Assembly: GCA_030407315.1 (NCBI GenBank) | Contig: JALQPE010001902.1 | Coordinates: forward strand, 62,001 to 126,000 | From: Asparagopsis taxiformis | Lineage: Eukaryota; Rhodophyta; Florideophyceae; Bonnemaisoniales; Bonnemaisoniaceae | Reading direction: 5' to 3' | DNA: 64,000 nucleotides | Shown: in pieces, positions 1 through 10,600 of the stretch | How the letters are laid out: each line of letters starts with the position of its first letter | Position numbering within the stretch: position 1 is the stretch's first letter | Notes under the pieces: model-generated | The model's input: the letters and a program-made list of their open reading frames with translations, nothing else | Database searches by the model: none | What the model was told of the DNA's origin: nothing | Position numbers and translations under genes: made by a program

Positions 1-1180
1 TGGTGCAATGCGATACAAATTGCTACTGGGAAAGAAGCTTTACAGAGTGAGGCAATGGTAAGGTGTCGGATACATACCGACGCTTCTCATACAAAGCTAT
101 ATTTGTAAAAGTCAGTAGTATACAGTGTACGTGAGCATTGCATTGCATCGCATCTAGTAAGCGCGCACACGAACGCACAAATACAGATGCACGCACTGGC
201 GATTGATTCACAACGAGCGCAACTAGTCCACAACAACCATTTGATTGAAGCTCTCCGGGTGATTCTAGCAGCAACGCATCTGCAATGGTTACGACACTAA
301 GCTGTTGGAAAGGACCTGCAAGCAAGTTTCAAACACAAGGCCACACCAGCAGCAGAAAGAAAAAGTACATTTGTAATGAAATGCCACCGATATATTGCCT
401 CCATCTTGGTTTCAGTGTTAGTTTGTGTAGAGCTGCCGCTGTGGTGAATAAGAGCGTTCCGTGTTTCAACAAGCGTATTAAGAAATACATATGTGACTGT
501 GAGCGACATGCGGTGGCATGTTGTTGCGTTACAGACGGTTAGATGATGATGTGAGGGAAGCAGCGATGCAAGAACTAGGCGCACATGTAACGCCAACAAA
601 GATGCACACTGTGTTGCATTGAGAGTGCTGCGCGATGTTGGGGCGAGAGAGGAGGTCGACGTGGTGCAGACATCACACATCATTCCATTCAATTATATTC
701 CACCAATACCCGTCAGGTGTATAGAAACTGTATGATTTCTCCCCAGACTCATCTCCCATCACTCCAGTAATCCCACTATCACCATTCCCACTCACGTTTC
801 CATGGTACTCATGTACGTCACACATAGCGTAACCCGTCATCTTCTTAGGACCAGGATTGGACAAAGCAGTGGCGTCTTGGAGTCACCGGGACACCATCTG
901 AGAGGTAGGAGTCTCCCCGACTGGTACTGTGACGAATGTGAACCACATCGGGGGTCATCGTAGTTGACTGTGTAGAGCTCATCGCCATCCCCTCGCTTAG
1001 TATCGAGCATAGCTTGTGAAATTCTAGGAAGCTTACTTGAATTAGATACATTTTTCAGTCCTAATGTTTGTCCATAAAGCTAGGCTCCTCTTCGGCAGTA
1101 GGCACGAGACCGAAATGGGTGAATTGACTCGTGAGAAAGCGAGCAGACGTATCAATCTTTCCGTAACTAGTGACATCGTA
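1..1180. other. No recognisable gene
   Basis: Only short overlapping open frames on both strands, none with a recognisable motif. The stretch 640-1060 has two short minus-strand frames I could not assign. No repeat array or RNA gene was seen. Confidence 0.4.
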
Positions 1181-1209
1181 ATCATATCGTTGAAATAACA
1201 CGTGTGAGA

Positions 1210-1838
1210 TTAATGGTGTGACCAGTAAAGATGCATGTACAAACGGATTGCAATGACAGTTGGAAGAACTGCCGGGTCGCTCGAATAGGCCTTCCAGGCT
1301 TGCAAAAAAGTGAGAACGGCACGCGCATTACGCAACGCCGCACGGTTGAGACAGGCGGGAAGATTGACATGCAAAATGGCCAGCATAAACAGGGAGGTCT
1401 GCAGAACAACGTGGACATTTTGTGCACAAAAGCGGTGCAAAAGCTGTGTCTCGGCGTGTCGAAACTCGAGCACGACCGCCGACATGACGTGAAAAATGTG
1501 CACGTGTTCCTCAGAGAAGACGCGACGGAGGTCGAGCCACCTAGAGTCGCGCAGTGACGATCACACATTTGCCATCGCAAAGTGGCACGCGTGCGCGAAG
1601 AAAAAGAGCCCGGAGGTGGTGAAGGGGGAGCGCGAGCGCGAGAAGCGGGATTCAAAAGGCGTCAATGCGCTGTGCGTCATCGGTGAACATCAACCAATCG
1701 GTTTGGAAGCGACGATGCAGCGTGGTAGCGACGAACAGAAGCGCGTGTGGCGTCGCATTGGTGTCAATCAATTGCGTGCGTATGGACTGTGCGGATTGCC
1801 AACTACGCAAGGCGATGAGATAACGATCCGCTTGCGAT
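1210..1838 (-). pseudogene. Importin-13/transportin-3-like N-terminal fragment, disrupted
   Basis: Read leftwards, the minus strand gives ADRYLIALRSWQSAQS, then ALLFVATTLHRRFQTDW, then an alpha-helical leucine-rich stretch down to 1210. This order matches the first HEAT repeats of the importin-beta superfamily (transportin-3/importin-13 type), which carry nuclear cargo: a W-Q pair, the F-A-A-x-T-L-like motif, K/R-I/F-Q, then leucine-rich helices. There is an in-frame stop after QRIDAF (near 1652), and the frame changes again near 1520, so the copy is broken unless very short introns are present. The matching extreme N-terminus lies on the opposite strand at 2169-2243, apparently flipped by an inversion. 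The family call comes from recalled family patterns, not a search. Confidence 0.42.
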
Positions 1839-2168
1839 ACTTGTTTGCCACGGTCGAGTGTGGTCAATTGACCACACTAGCATTAATGCTACTTGCACAT
1901 TGGCGAGAGTGAACTGATGATTGGTTGTCATGAATTGTGGTTGGCGGCTTGATCCATGAAATTTTTTGTTGGATATATTGTTGAAAGCGTGTGTTTTGTG
2001 GCGTGAGGCGTTTGGAAAATCTTGCAATCAGCCTTTCTGTGCGCCAGAAAAACCCATTTCCGAACAGCTGTCTCAACACACGTTCTGCTCGACAATTGGC
2101 TGTTTCGCATACTGGCGATGTTCACATTGTCAGCATCTCTCACACATGTACAAGTCGCAGGATTCAAC

Positions 2169-2243
2169 ATGGAGACGGCACCAGAGGAGATAACAGCTGT
2201 TTACGCTTTGGTTCACTCGGCGCATCGCGACTATGATCGCAAA
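2169..2243 (+). pseudogene. Inverted N-terminal piece of the importin-like gene
   Basis: A 25-codon frame starting METAPEEITAVYALVHSA and ending DYDRK before a TAG. Importin-13/transportin-3 proteins begin with a similar short helix (x-VY-A-L-x-x-x-H-D-P-D) directly before the region found on the other strand at 1210-1838. The pieces fit end to end (DYDR followed by ADRYL). The ends of the flipped block carry TTGCGAT (1832-1838) and ATCGCAA (2236-2242), an inverted 7-bp pair. A chance match in a short frame is possible. Confidence 0.33.
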
Positions 2244-2246
2244 TAG

Positions 2247-2755
2247 CTCTCGAATTGAGAAAGTAATCAACTATGGAACACTCTTCCGTATCTGTTTCAG
2301 TTCCTTCACGGAAGCCTCAGTGATTAGCTCGAAAAGCTCTTTCTGCACCAATTTTGTGCATCGCTGCTCCCATTCGTGAACTCCTATTTATTCCCAACTT
2401 CCGTTCGGAAATTGAGGAATATGACGTCACATTCCTCAGCGATTGCAGGCCCTTCAGCACGATTCTAATTGTCATCGCACTAAAATCGATAGTGTCATCT
2501 CCTATCCCAACTGACATAAACATGATTCTATTCTCTATTGGCAGAATAGGCTTCACTGAGACTAGAAACCTCAATCCCATTCTAGGTCGGTCGATCTGCT
2601 ATCCTCTTTCATTTATCCTCCCTCGTACTAACTTCGCTACCTACAAATATCTGTAAAGCTCGACCACAATTACTATCTTCGTATACCACACACCATTACA
2701 CCATTCCAATATTTACCTTCACACCAACACTATGCTCCATATTTCCTCTCAAGTC
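2247..2755. other. No recognisable gene
   Basis: AT-rich, pyrimidine-leaning sequence with a 100-codon frame on one strand and an 87-codon frame on the other, both without recognisable motifs. Confidence 0.4.
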
Positions 2756-2759
2756 CACT

Positions 2760-3133
2760 CCACGAGACAGTGTTGTGAACCAATACACGGTACTACCCGC
2801 AGACAATACAATTTGCTATCTACACTACTGTCTACAGATTTACCCAGACAGTGCAGTAATACAATACAATGCACTGCCTCAGACAGTAAAATGTACTGTC
2901 TGCACATACTGTCTGGCGGCAACACTTCCGGACAGTAAAATTTACTGTTCTGGACAGTAAATTTTACTGTTTTTGGTACTGCCCAGATTTCGTGCCAGTT
3001 TATTGCTGCAGCAGTATTCTGAAATTTCCAGACAGTAAATTTTACTGTCTCCGCGCACTGTCTTGGCCAGACAGTAATTTTTACTGTCTCAGACAGTAAA
3101 TTTACTGTCTTTTTTCATTCCCAACACCGTAGT
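2760..3133 (-). mobile_element. CACTA-type transposon end with CAGTA palindrome array
   Basis: About ten copies of a short palindrome of the form GACAGTAAATTTTACTGTC fill 2860-3112. The array stops at a terminus which, read leftwards from 3133, is CACTACGGTGTTGGGAAT. This resembles the ends at 21504 (CACTACCGAGTTTGAG) and 49941 (CACTACTGTGTCTGAA). En/Spm elements typically have CACTA ends and subterminal short repeats in both orientations, so this is read as the right end of an element lying to the left. Its other end was not identified (a CACTACTGT at 2823 is a weak candidate). The methyltransferase fragment starts immediately after it. Confidence 0.6.
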
Positions 3134-3860
3134 GCTCGTCCTCCTCGTCCTCCTCCTCCTCATCCGCACTTTCTTCGCCACTGTGCTGCGATGCTTCGGA
3201 GTCCGAATTCATGGACGTAACCTCTTCTTCATCCGACCCGTCACCACTGGCAGCATCATCGGTTAGGCCTTCTGACTGCGGTCCTTTGTACGTTTCCAAG
3301 TAATGGAACCATTCGTATAACTGCAAAACGGAGCAGACAAGATGCCGTGGCCACCGGGGCGCAACAGCTCGTCAAACACTTCGATGCTAGCCTGCATATC
3401 TTCTGCAGTTAGCCTGTCGTACGAAGAGTTGGAATCGTTCCTCTTACGACGAACATTGTAGGGCGGATCAGTCAGAATGAGCTGAACGTTGCCCGTGATG
3501 GGCACGTGTTCTCGGCTCTCGTCGGCACTGACCAAATCTTCGAAAGGGACGTCGTACACCCGGCAATACTGACTCATTTTCGAAAGAAAGTCCTTTGCGA
3601 GAGCCTGCCCTTCACTTTCCTGCTCTTCTGTCGCATGGGGTGACGGTGACGGGGGAGACGGCCCTTGGGCAGTAAGACTGGTCCTCCCAGGCCCAAGTTC
3701 AAGCCTGGTTGTGTGTCTTGTCGACGGAACCAAACCTCTCCTCCTGTGTTGCGACGAGTGGGAGTGTCATCAACGGCTTGGGGACCTTTTCTGCGTCCGC
3801 GGCTTGTGGTGCCGGGCGGAGGACAGCCATCAAGTCTTCGTCGAGGGTGTCAAAGTACGT
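3134..3860 (-). pseudogene. Captured fragment of the methyltransferase-SET gene
   Basis: Nearly identical to 14637-15358, the middle of the intact minus-strand methyltransferase-SET gene. It covers the region before the catalytic motif, the motif itself (LTDPPYNVRRKRND) and the acidic stretch downstream. It is a non-functional partial copy. Small indels shift the frame (for example just after LLRPGGHGI, near 3340, and again in the proline-rich part near 3760), and homology stops abruptly at both sides. The left border is the CACTA end at 3133, and the right border runs into CTAGTA/GGACGTCC palindromes. The high identity implies a recent duplication. Confidence 0.85.
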
Positions 3861-4170
3861 CTGTGTTCTCGGAAATGGACGCGGACGTCCACAACCTCTA
3901 GTACACCTAGTATTACTAGGCGGACGTCCATGTTCTCCAGTATTTTTGGATGTCCGCCTAGAACCGGACGTCCATGCGGTCTAGTACGTCTAGTATTACT
4001 AGGGCGACATTCATTGTTTCTAGTACCACGGATGTCCCCCTCGGGATGGACTTCCGCCATGTCTATGTCCACCTAGGACGGGCGCCGGTTCAGAAATTCA
4101 AAAATTTCGACCCCAGAAATTTCTGCCGCCGTGCTCGACATGGATGTCCGCATCCATCACGGCGACCACT
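3861..4170. repeat. Palindrome cluster (GGACGTCC, CTAGTA/TACTAG)
   Basis: Several GGACGTCC/GGATGTCC palindromes alternate with CTAGTATTACTAG-type palindromes. Then comes AGAAATTC...AAATTTC...CAGAAATTTCTG, which resembles part of the satellite monomer at 5896 onwards. It is probably a diverged satellite or subterminal array bordering the captured fragment. Confidence 0.55.
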
Positions 4171-5440
4171 CTATTTTTCCTTGTCGGTCGACTCCAATTT
4201 CGTCTTTAATTTTTTCATCCTCTCGCTCACACCCCCTTCCTGTTGGTGCTCACCTCCCCCGTACTGTACCTCAAACACCCCCAATACCACTCTAGCACGC
4301 ATTTTCAGATACCTATCCCCGCTTCCACGGTGCACACCTCCATTCCATACCTACTTTTCTGCTCTACCGTACAGATTTCGTATAACCAGTCCTCATACTA
4401 CCTCAGAATAGGGCAAAACACCCCCTATCTCCTCGACCATGCTCTCCCCCATCACCTTTGAAACGTATTGTTCTTCAGTACCCTCTCTCCTCTACCCTCA
4501 ACCCCTCTCCTTCGCCCTCTACACAAACTTCCCCTGCAGCTTACTCTTCCAAAACCTCTCACTCCCCATCCCGTACCCGACCTGCTCCACCCCTCCCTCC
4601 CTCAGCTGCTCCATGCCCCCACGCCATCCGCATCTTCGATACCGTATACACCACCACCACCGGCCCACGCTCCCGCACTGCGGGGTGGCTCCCCCGCCGT
4701 ATCCCCAGAAACCTCCCCGCTCTGAAACACATATCAACCCCCCACTTCGCACCCTTCCTCCCACTCCCCTCCCTCCCCAAATACAATAACCCCCTTCTTC
4801 TCCATCACATCCCCACTCACCACAGCCAGAACAGACGCCACCCCCTCCCCTTCTTTCTCCTCACTTTCCTAAAAACCCCTCCTCTCGGCGCCTTCAACCG
4901 CACCCTCCTACGGTCCCACCTAAACACCTCCTCCGCCCTCACTACCCCAACACCCCGCAGCGTCTCCCCAATCCCCATAATATGCTTGTCGGCACTCCTC
5001 TCCGAATCACAATCCATTCTAAACCCGCACTCCGTACATTTCCACCTCCCCCTGTACCATCCCAAGATTCCATCCCCCCACAGAACACATCCTCATACCA
5101 CAGAAGAATTTTCTTCCTCTCATACCTCATCCTTAAAACCTCCATCAGCTCCATGTAAATTTCGATGAAAATATTTTCTCTACTATGCAATCTCAAACAT
5201 GTATGAGCCTATGCCTTTCCGCTTTGTCAACCCTGAATATTGGTACTCATGTATTCATAAAATAGGGCCACCCACATCCCTATCCCGTTCTGCAAGCTTT
5301 ACAAACCACTAGACGCATACTCCACAACTATACAACAAACACTACTCGCTATTTCAGACGACGCGGTACACAAGTAGCGTAGTGTCAACCTTCCGTGACG
5401 CCTTCCCTGATGCGTACAAGTGGGAAACACGTCTAGACGT
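4171..5440. other. Strongly pyrimidine-rich non-coding stretch
   Basis: The plus strand from about 4200 to 5165 is dominated by C and T runs (CCCC, CCTCC, CACCC). Long open frames here (for example 4458-5168) are low-complexity Pro/Ser/Thr/His-rich and appear on both strands, so composition explains them rather than coding. 5170-5440 is ordinary unassigned sequence. Confidence 0.5.
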
Positions 5441-5469
5441 ATATCAGAACTGAGTGCGGGAATTTTCGG

Positions 5470-7430
5470 CACAGGAGATGCTGGGCCACCAAATTGATTT
5501 TTCGGAAATTTTAGAATTTCTGGGCTGGCCAGCAATGCAATCGAGCTGGACATCCACCGGACGTCCATTTCAGGTTGGTCGCGAGAGGGTGGGGCGGGAC
5601 CATGATGAAACAAGGACCAAGACCTTTCCCTGACGTGTTGAGCCTGAAATCGACCCTTCGTGAGACGCGATTTTGGCTTACAGTTGGTGCTAATAGAAGC
5701 CAGTGATAGCCCCGATCGGGGCGGCAGCCGGCTCCGGCTTACAGTTGGTGCTTACAGACGCCAGTGATAGCCCCCGATCGGGGCCGGCGGTCGGTTCCTG
5801 GGGCCGTTGTGGCCAAATTAGACACCCTGATTTGAATTAAAATTTGGGCTATTCTCAAAAACATGCACATGTGAACATGTTTTTGAGATGGGGGTGTGCC
5901 GTACGGCACAATCGACCGCCCAAATCGTTGATTTTTGCAAGATTTTTTGTGCCCGAAATTTTAGAATTTCTGGGCTGGCCAGCAGTGCATCTGAGCTGGA
6001 CATCCACCGGACGTCCATTTCAGGTTGGTCGTGTGCTGCCTACATCCACGCATTGCAGAAACTAAGCCAGCGGGTTCACTACTAATACAAAGTACACGGA
6101 ATATGAGTAACGTGATAGGTGAGTAGTGTTTGTGTTGAGGGAGTAAGGCGGGACCATTATGAAACACGGAAGAAGATGCGTACCTAGCATAACTTAGGCT
6201 TGAAGCCTGGAATCGACCCATCTTTCGGCGCCATTTAGCCTCACAGTTAGTGCTTACAGAAGCCAGTGATGACCCCGCTCGGGGCGGCGGTCGGTTCCTG
6301 GGGCCGTTGTGGCCAAATTAGACACCCTGATTTGAATTAAAATTTGGGCTATTCTCAAAAACATGCACATGTGAACATGTTTTTGAGATGGGGGTGTGCC
6401 GTACGGCACAATCGACCGCCCAAATCGATGTTTTTTGCAATATTTTTCTGTGCCCGAAATTTTAGAATTTCTGGGCTGGCCAGCAATGCAATCGAGCTGG
6501 ACATCCACCGGACGTCCATTTCAGGTTGGTCGTGAGAGAGCGGGGCGGGACCATGATGGAACAAGGACCAAGACCTGTCCCTGGCGTATTGAGCCTGAAA
6601 TTGACCCTTCGTCAGACGCCATTTAGCCTTACAGTTGGTGCTTACAGAAGCCAGTGATAGCCCCGATCGGGGCCGGTGGCCGGTGCCTGGGGCCGTTGTG
6701 GCCAAATTAGACACCCTGATTTGAATTAAAATTTGGGCTATTCTCAAAAACATGCACATGTGAACATGTTTTTGAGATGGGGGTGTGCCGTACGGCACAA
6801 TCGACCCGCCCAAATCGTTGATTTTTGCAAGATTTTTTGTGCCCGAAATTGTAGAATTTCTGGGCTGGCCAGCAGTGCATCTGAGATGGACATCCACCGG
6901 ACGTCCATTTCAGGTTGGTCGTGTGCTGCCTACATCCACGCATTGCAGCAACTAAGCAGGCGAGTTCACTACTCATACAAAGTGCACGGAATACGAGTAA
7001 CGTGATGGGTGAGTAGTGTTTGTCGTGGAGGAGTAAGGCAGGACCATGATGGAACAGGGGAAACGATGTCACCCTAGCATAACTTAGGCTTGAAGCCTGG
7101 AATCGACCCATCGTTAGGCGCCATTTAGCCTTACAGTTAGTGCTTACAGAAGCCAGTGATGACCCCGCTCGGGGCGGCGGTTCCGGTGCCTGGGGCCGTT
7201 GTGGCCAAATTAGACACCCTGATTTGAATTAAAATTTGGGCTATTCTCAAAAACATGCACATGTGAACATGTTTTTGAGATGGGGGTGTGCCGTACGGCA
7301 CAATCGACCGCCCAAATCGATGTTTTTTGCAATATTTTTTTGTGCCCGAAATTGTAGAATTTCTGGGCCGGCCAGGAATGCATCTGAGTTGGACATCCAC
7401 CGGACGTCCATTTCAGGTGATCGTGTATCG
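5470..7430 (+). repeat. Palindromic satellite array, block 1 (four full copies and one partial)
   Basis: A core of about 215 bp carries CTCAAAAACATG...CATGTTTTTGAG (12-bp stem), the perfect palindrome GTGCCGTACGGCAC, an AT-rich stretch, TGGCCA, and a GGACATCC..GGACGTCC pair. Palindromes sit at 5896, 6396, 6785 and 7288, and a partial copy is near 5517-5590. Spacings of 500, 389 and 503 bp show two alternating spacer types, so this is a higher-order repeat of about 890 bp. Spacers contain CCCCGATCGGGG and GGCCGTTGTGGCC. It lies downstream of the dioxygenase gene at 7693. Confidence 0.85.
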
Positions 7431-7692
7431 TGCACGTCCAGCCATTACCAGAAGCAAGTTGGCGATGAAGCACGTATAAACCCAATTGTTCTGCTATTTC
7501 TAGCATAGACCATCGAGTCTAGAGATGTGAGGGAATCGTCCTGGAATCATGCTCCAACCCACTAGGGAATGGACAATCTAGTTTGAAAGCATGGAACGGA
7601 AGTGCATTATAGTAGGTTCATAGATTGAAAGTGATAAAGGAGATGATTATATTCTCGATAATTGTTTGCTAAAGTAGTTGTTGTTAAGATAT

Positions 7693-10600
7693 CTAGCCGT
7701 CGGAAAACTGTTCTTCCTCTTCGTCCTCACTATGATAGTGAACTAGATATCCAGGTTGTCCCGGCAGAAGAGGCACTACCGGGGCCACACTCGGTGTGTG
7801 CATTACATCCTTGCGAGGTTCTGTCGTCTTCATCCGCATCATTCGGAGCTGCCCTGTCTTCGGCCTACCATCTTTCTTGACCGGGATGGGAACAACTGTC
7901 TTGTGGCGAACATTGACAGGTGCCGGTTGACTTTGCCTTGCAGACCGGCGCGGAGCATTGGCGATGACTTCTTCTTCGAATCCCAACCGCCTGATGAAAC
8001 CAAACGAAACATTGTCGGGAATCGGATACGACGCATTCCTGAAATACGTGTGATACCTCGTTGTCGTGTGTGACACAACTCTGTCGACATGCCCTGCCCC
8101 GGCATGTTGTACATGGCCGTGACCGATGAAGACTGAACGTGGCGGAACGATTACCTTCTTCAGCTTCATCGTCTTGGCGTACATATCTAATTCCAGCGCT
8201 TTGGAAAAGACGTACTTGTGGGACCCTGGACACACCCAGATAGGGAATGGGTCATCTCCGTTGGCAATAACAAAGTAACCCGGAAGTTGATCTTTGCGGT
8301 CGCGAGGAGGAACAGGGAAATCATTGTGTGGGACCTGCCGAGGACACCCCTTTCCCGTTATCAAAAACCGTCCCCCAGATGCCGGCATGACAAGTTTTTC
8401 TCCCGGTAAACCGCACTCCTCCAGCCCTGTCAGCCGGACAAGGATTCCCAACCACACATCCAGCAGGGCTCGCCGCGTCACAAACTTGAACCGGTCGATA
8501 TGCGTCTCATCGTTCTCGGCATAGTCAACCAGGCAGTGGCGCGTAGACGTGAAGCGAGCCCTCCCCTCATTCCGGTTCTTCTCGTCTGTTTCATCGTCCC
8601 CCGTATTGACAATGGGACTCCACAGCTGCCGGTTCCCAGGGTCCTTGTGCACCTGCTCCCCCTCCCACGTTCCCAAAAAGTACCGAAACAATTCCTGGTT
8701 AGGAATTTCTTCCATGAGACCCAAGTCAAATGGGAACTTGTCCGACGCATCTAGGTAGCTTACATCCGCGAAATTGTGCATCACCGTATACCCTCGCTCG
8801 TTGATTTCCGTTCGGCAATTGTGGAAGTACGCCATACCAGTGCCGGCCTCATACGAATCCTTCCAGCTTGTAGACATTCGCGCAACCTGAGCGAAGTCCA
8901 GCCTCGAGGGTAGAAACGTCGATGTAGGCTCACACATCGCCTTGGCAGCCATCTTCCACGCTGCGAAGAACATCGGATAGACGTGATCGATTTCGAATAG
9001 CACACGAGCCCGATGTTCTTCCGGAATATGCAGCCCCTCAAACACAGGGTCCATCGCCACTTGCTTCAAATACCTCACCTCTCTGCCCTCCTCATCGATT
9101 TCCACACTCTCCAATAACAACCTGAGCTCAATCGGGGGCAGACAGCCAACCCTCACCGATGCGATGACATCCGCGGGACGCTGCGCCAGATGATGCCCTT
9201 CGGCTCGGTCTTCGAAATCGTCAGGAAGAGACGGCATACGGTCGTCGAAGAGGAGGTCGTCTTCAGAAGGAGAGTCACGAACGATGTAACCGTCTTCATC
9301 GACTTCCACTCCTTCCGGAACAGTGAATGTAATTGTCACTTCGCGGACCCCCTTGCTTTCGACTTGGCCCTCGTCTGCACCCTGTTTGTCTTCCTCGTCC
9401 GAAGCGGTATGGACAGATTCTTGGTTGGAGGGAGTCGCACCAGCACGTTGGTTATCTTGGGGGACAATCTCAACGGCAGAATCGGGGGAACGGGCGGAGT
9501 CTTCGTCAACCTCATCACCGGAAGCAGTGGCTTGTTGTTGATCGGTGGGTTTATCAACAACGGCCTGCTCTTCTTCCCCGGCGGATTGTTGTACCACAAC
9601 CGGCTCTTCTTCCTCGAGGCGTGTGCTCCCCGTCGAGCGAAGTCGCTGTGAACGGCGGCGGATGCCATGCGAAGCAGGCTCATGTTCGACATTCCGCTGC
9701 TTCTTGTGAGTGAGTCTCACATTGGCAGCAGAAGGGCGGCGTTTGCGTCGAGCCTTAGTCTTCTTCTTCAATGTCGGATTGAAAAACTCTTTCAAGTTCG
9801 TTTCCAAATCCTGTAAACGCGTGGTTCTCCGTCGCATTCGAACCTCACTGCTCCGGTCGTCCCCTCTATACATTGCAATGGCATTGGTGAGATGCCATTG
9901 CAACTCCTTCGGCTGCTTAACCGACCCAATTGCCATCTCTGTGCTCAGAAATGACTTGCGCATAATACTCTTTGGGCGCCCAAACGCAGCGTACAGAGAA
10001 TTTGCTATTGCAGTCACGCGACGGACGTATGTATAAAAGTCGTTCACGTCAAAGCGTCCATCCGGACGTCCGCCATGAGCAGGGTTCAAGTACTCCGAAA
10101 GACCACGCAAGACGAAGACAAAGTTTTCTTCCAGCAACTCGCGCACTATCTTGTGGTCCAGGTGCGTTATCCCAATCTCGTTGCGGCGCTCGGAATTGTT
10201 CAGCTCACGCAACACGTCGTCGAGAACAGGATGCTTCAGCGTTGCTATAGCCAAACGCGTCCACCGCCGAGCCGTGTTCGTCGAATTCATCATCCCCATG
10301 AACTGCGCCTCGAACAATGTTCGGATGACATCAGACTCACGCAAGTCGCCAGCGTTTTCCACGTTGTTTGCAACAGCAATCGTACGGATGAACTGCTGGA
10401 TGGACGACAAGATTCGAACCAGGGAGCGCTCCGTCAGTTGCGTCCCAGTCGTATGGTTCGACTCTGCACTCTTGTGGATGATCTCATGAGGCTGGAGATC
10501 ACTGTCGTCCTTGCGGCGAAGGTAGTACACATCCAGAGGCTGAGTAACCCAGCGCAAGCGGTTTGCCTCCTGTGGCAGCTTGGTTCTGTGCATACGGGTG

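Noticed and set aside
673..1051. Two short minus-strand frames rich in Gly/Asp/Ser
   Set aside because: Too short and without a recognisable domain, so not called as genes.
4458..5168. 236-codon frame in the C-rich region
   Set aside because: Low-complexity Pro/Ser/Thr/His composition, with frames also open on the other strand. Explained by base composition.
10411..10430. tRNA B-box-like GATTCGAACC
   Set aside because: Lies inside the dioxygenase coding region, without an A box or a cloverleaf.
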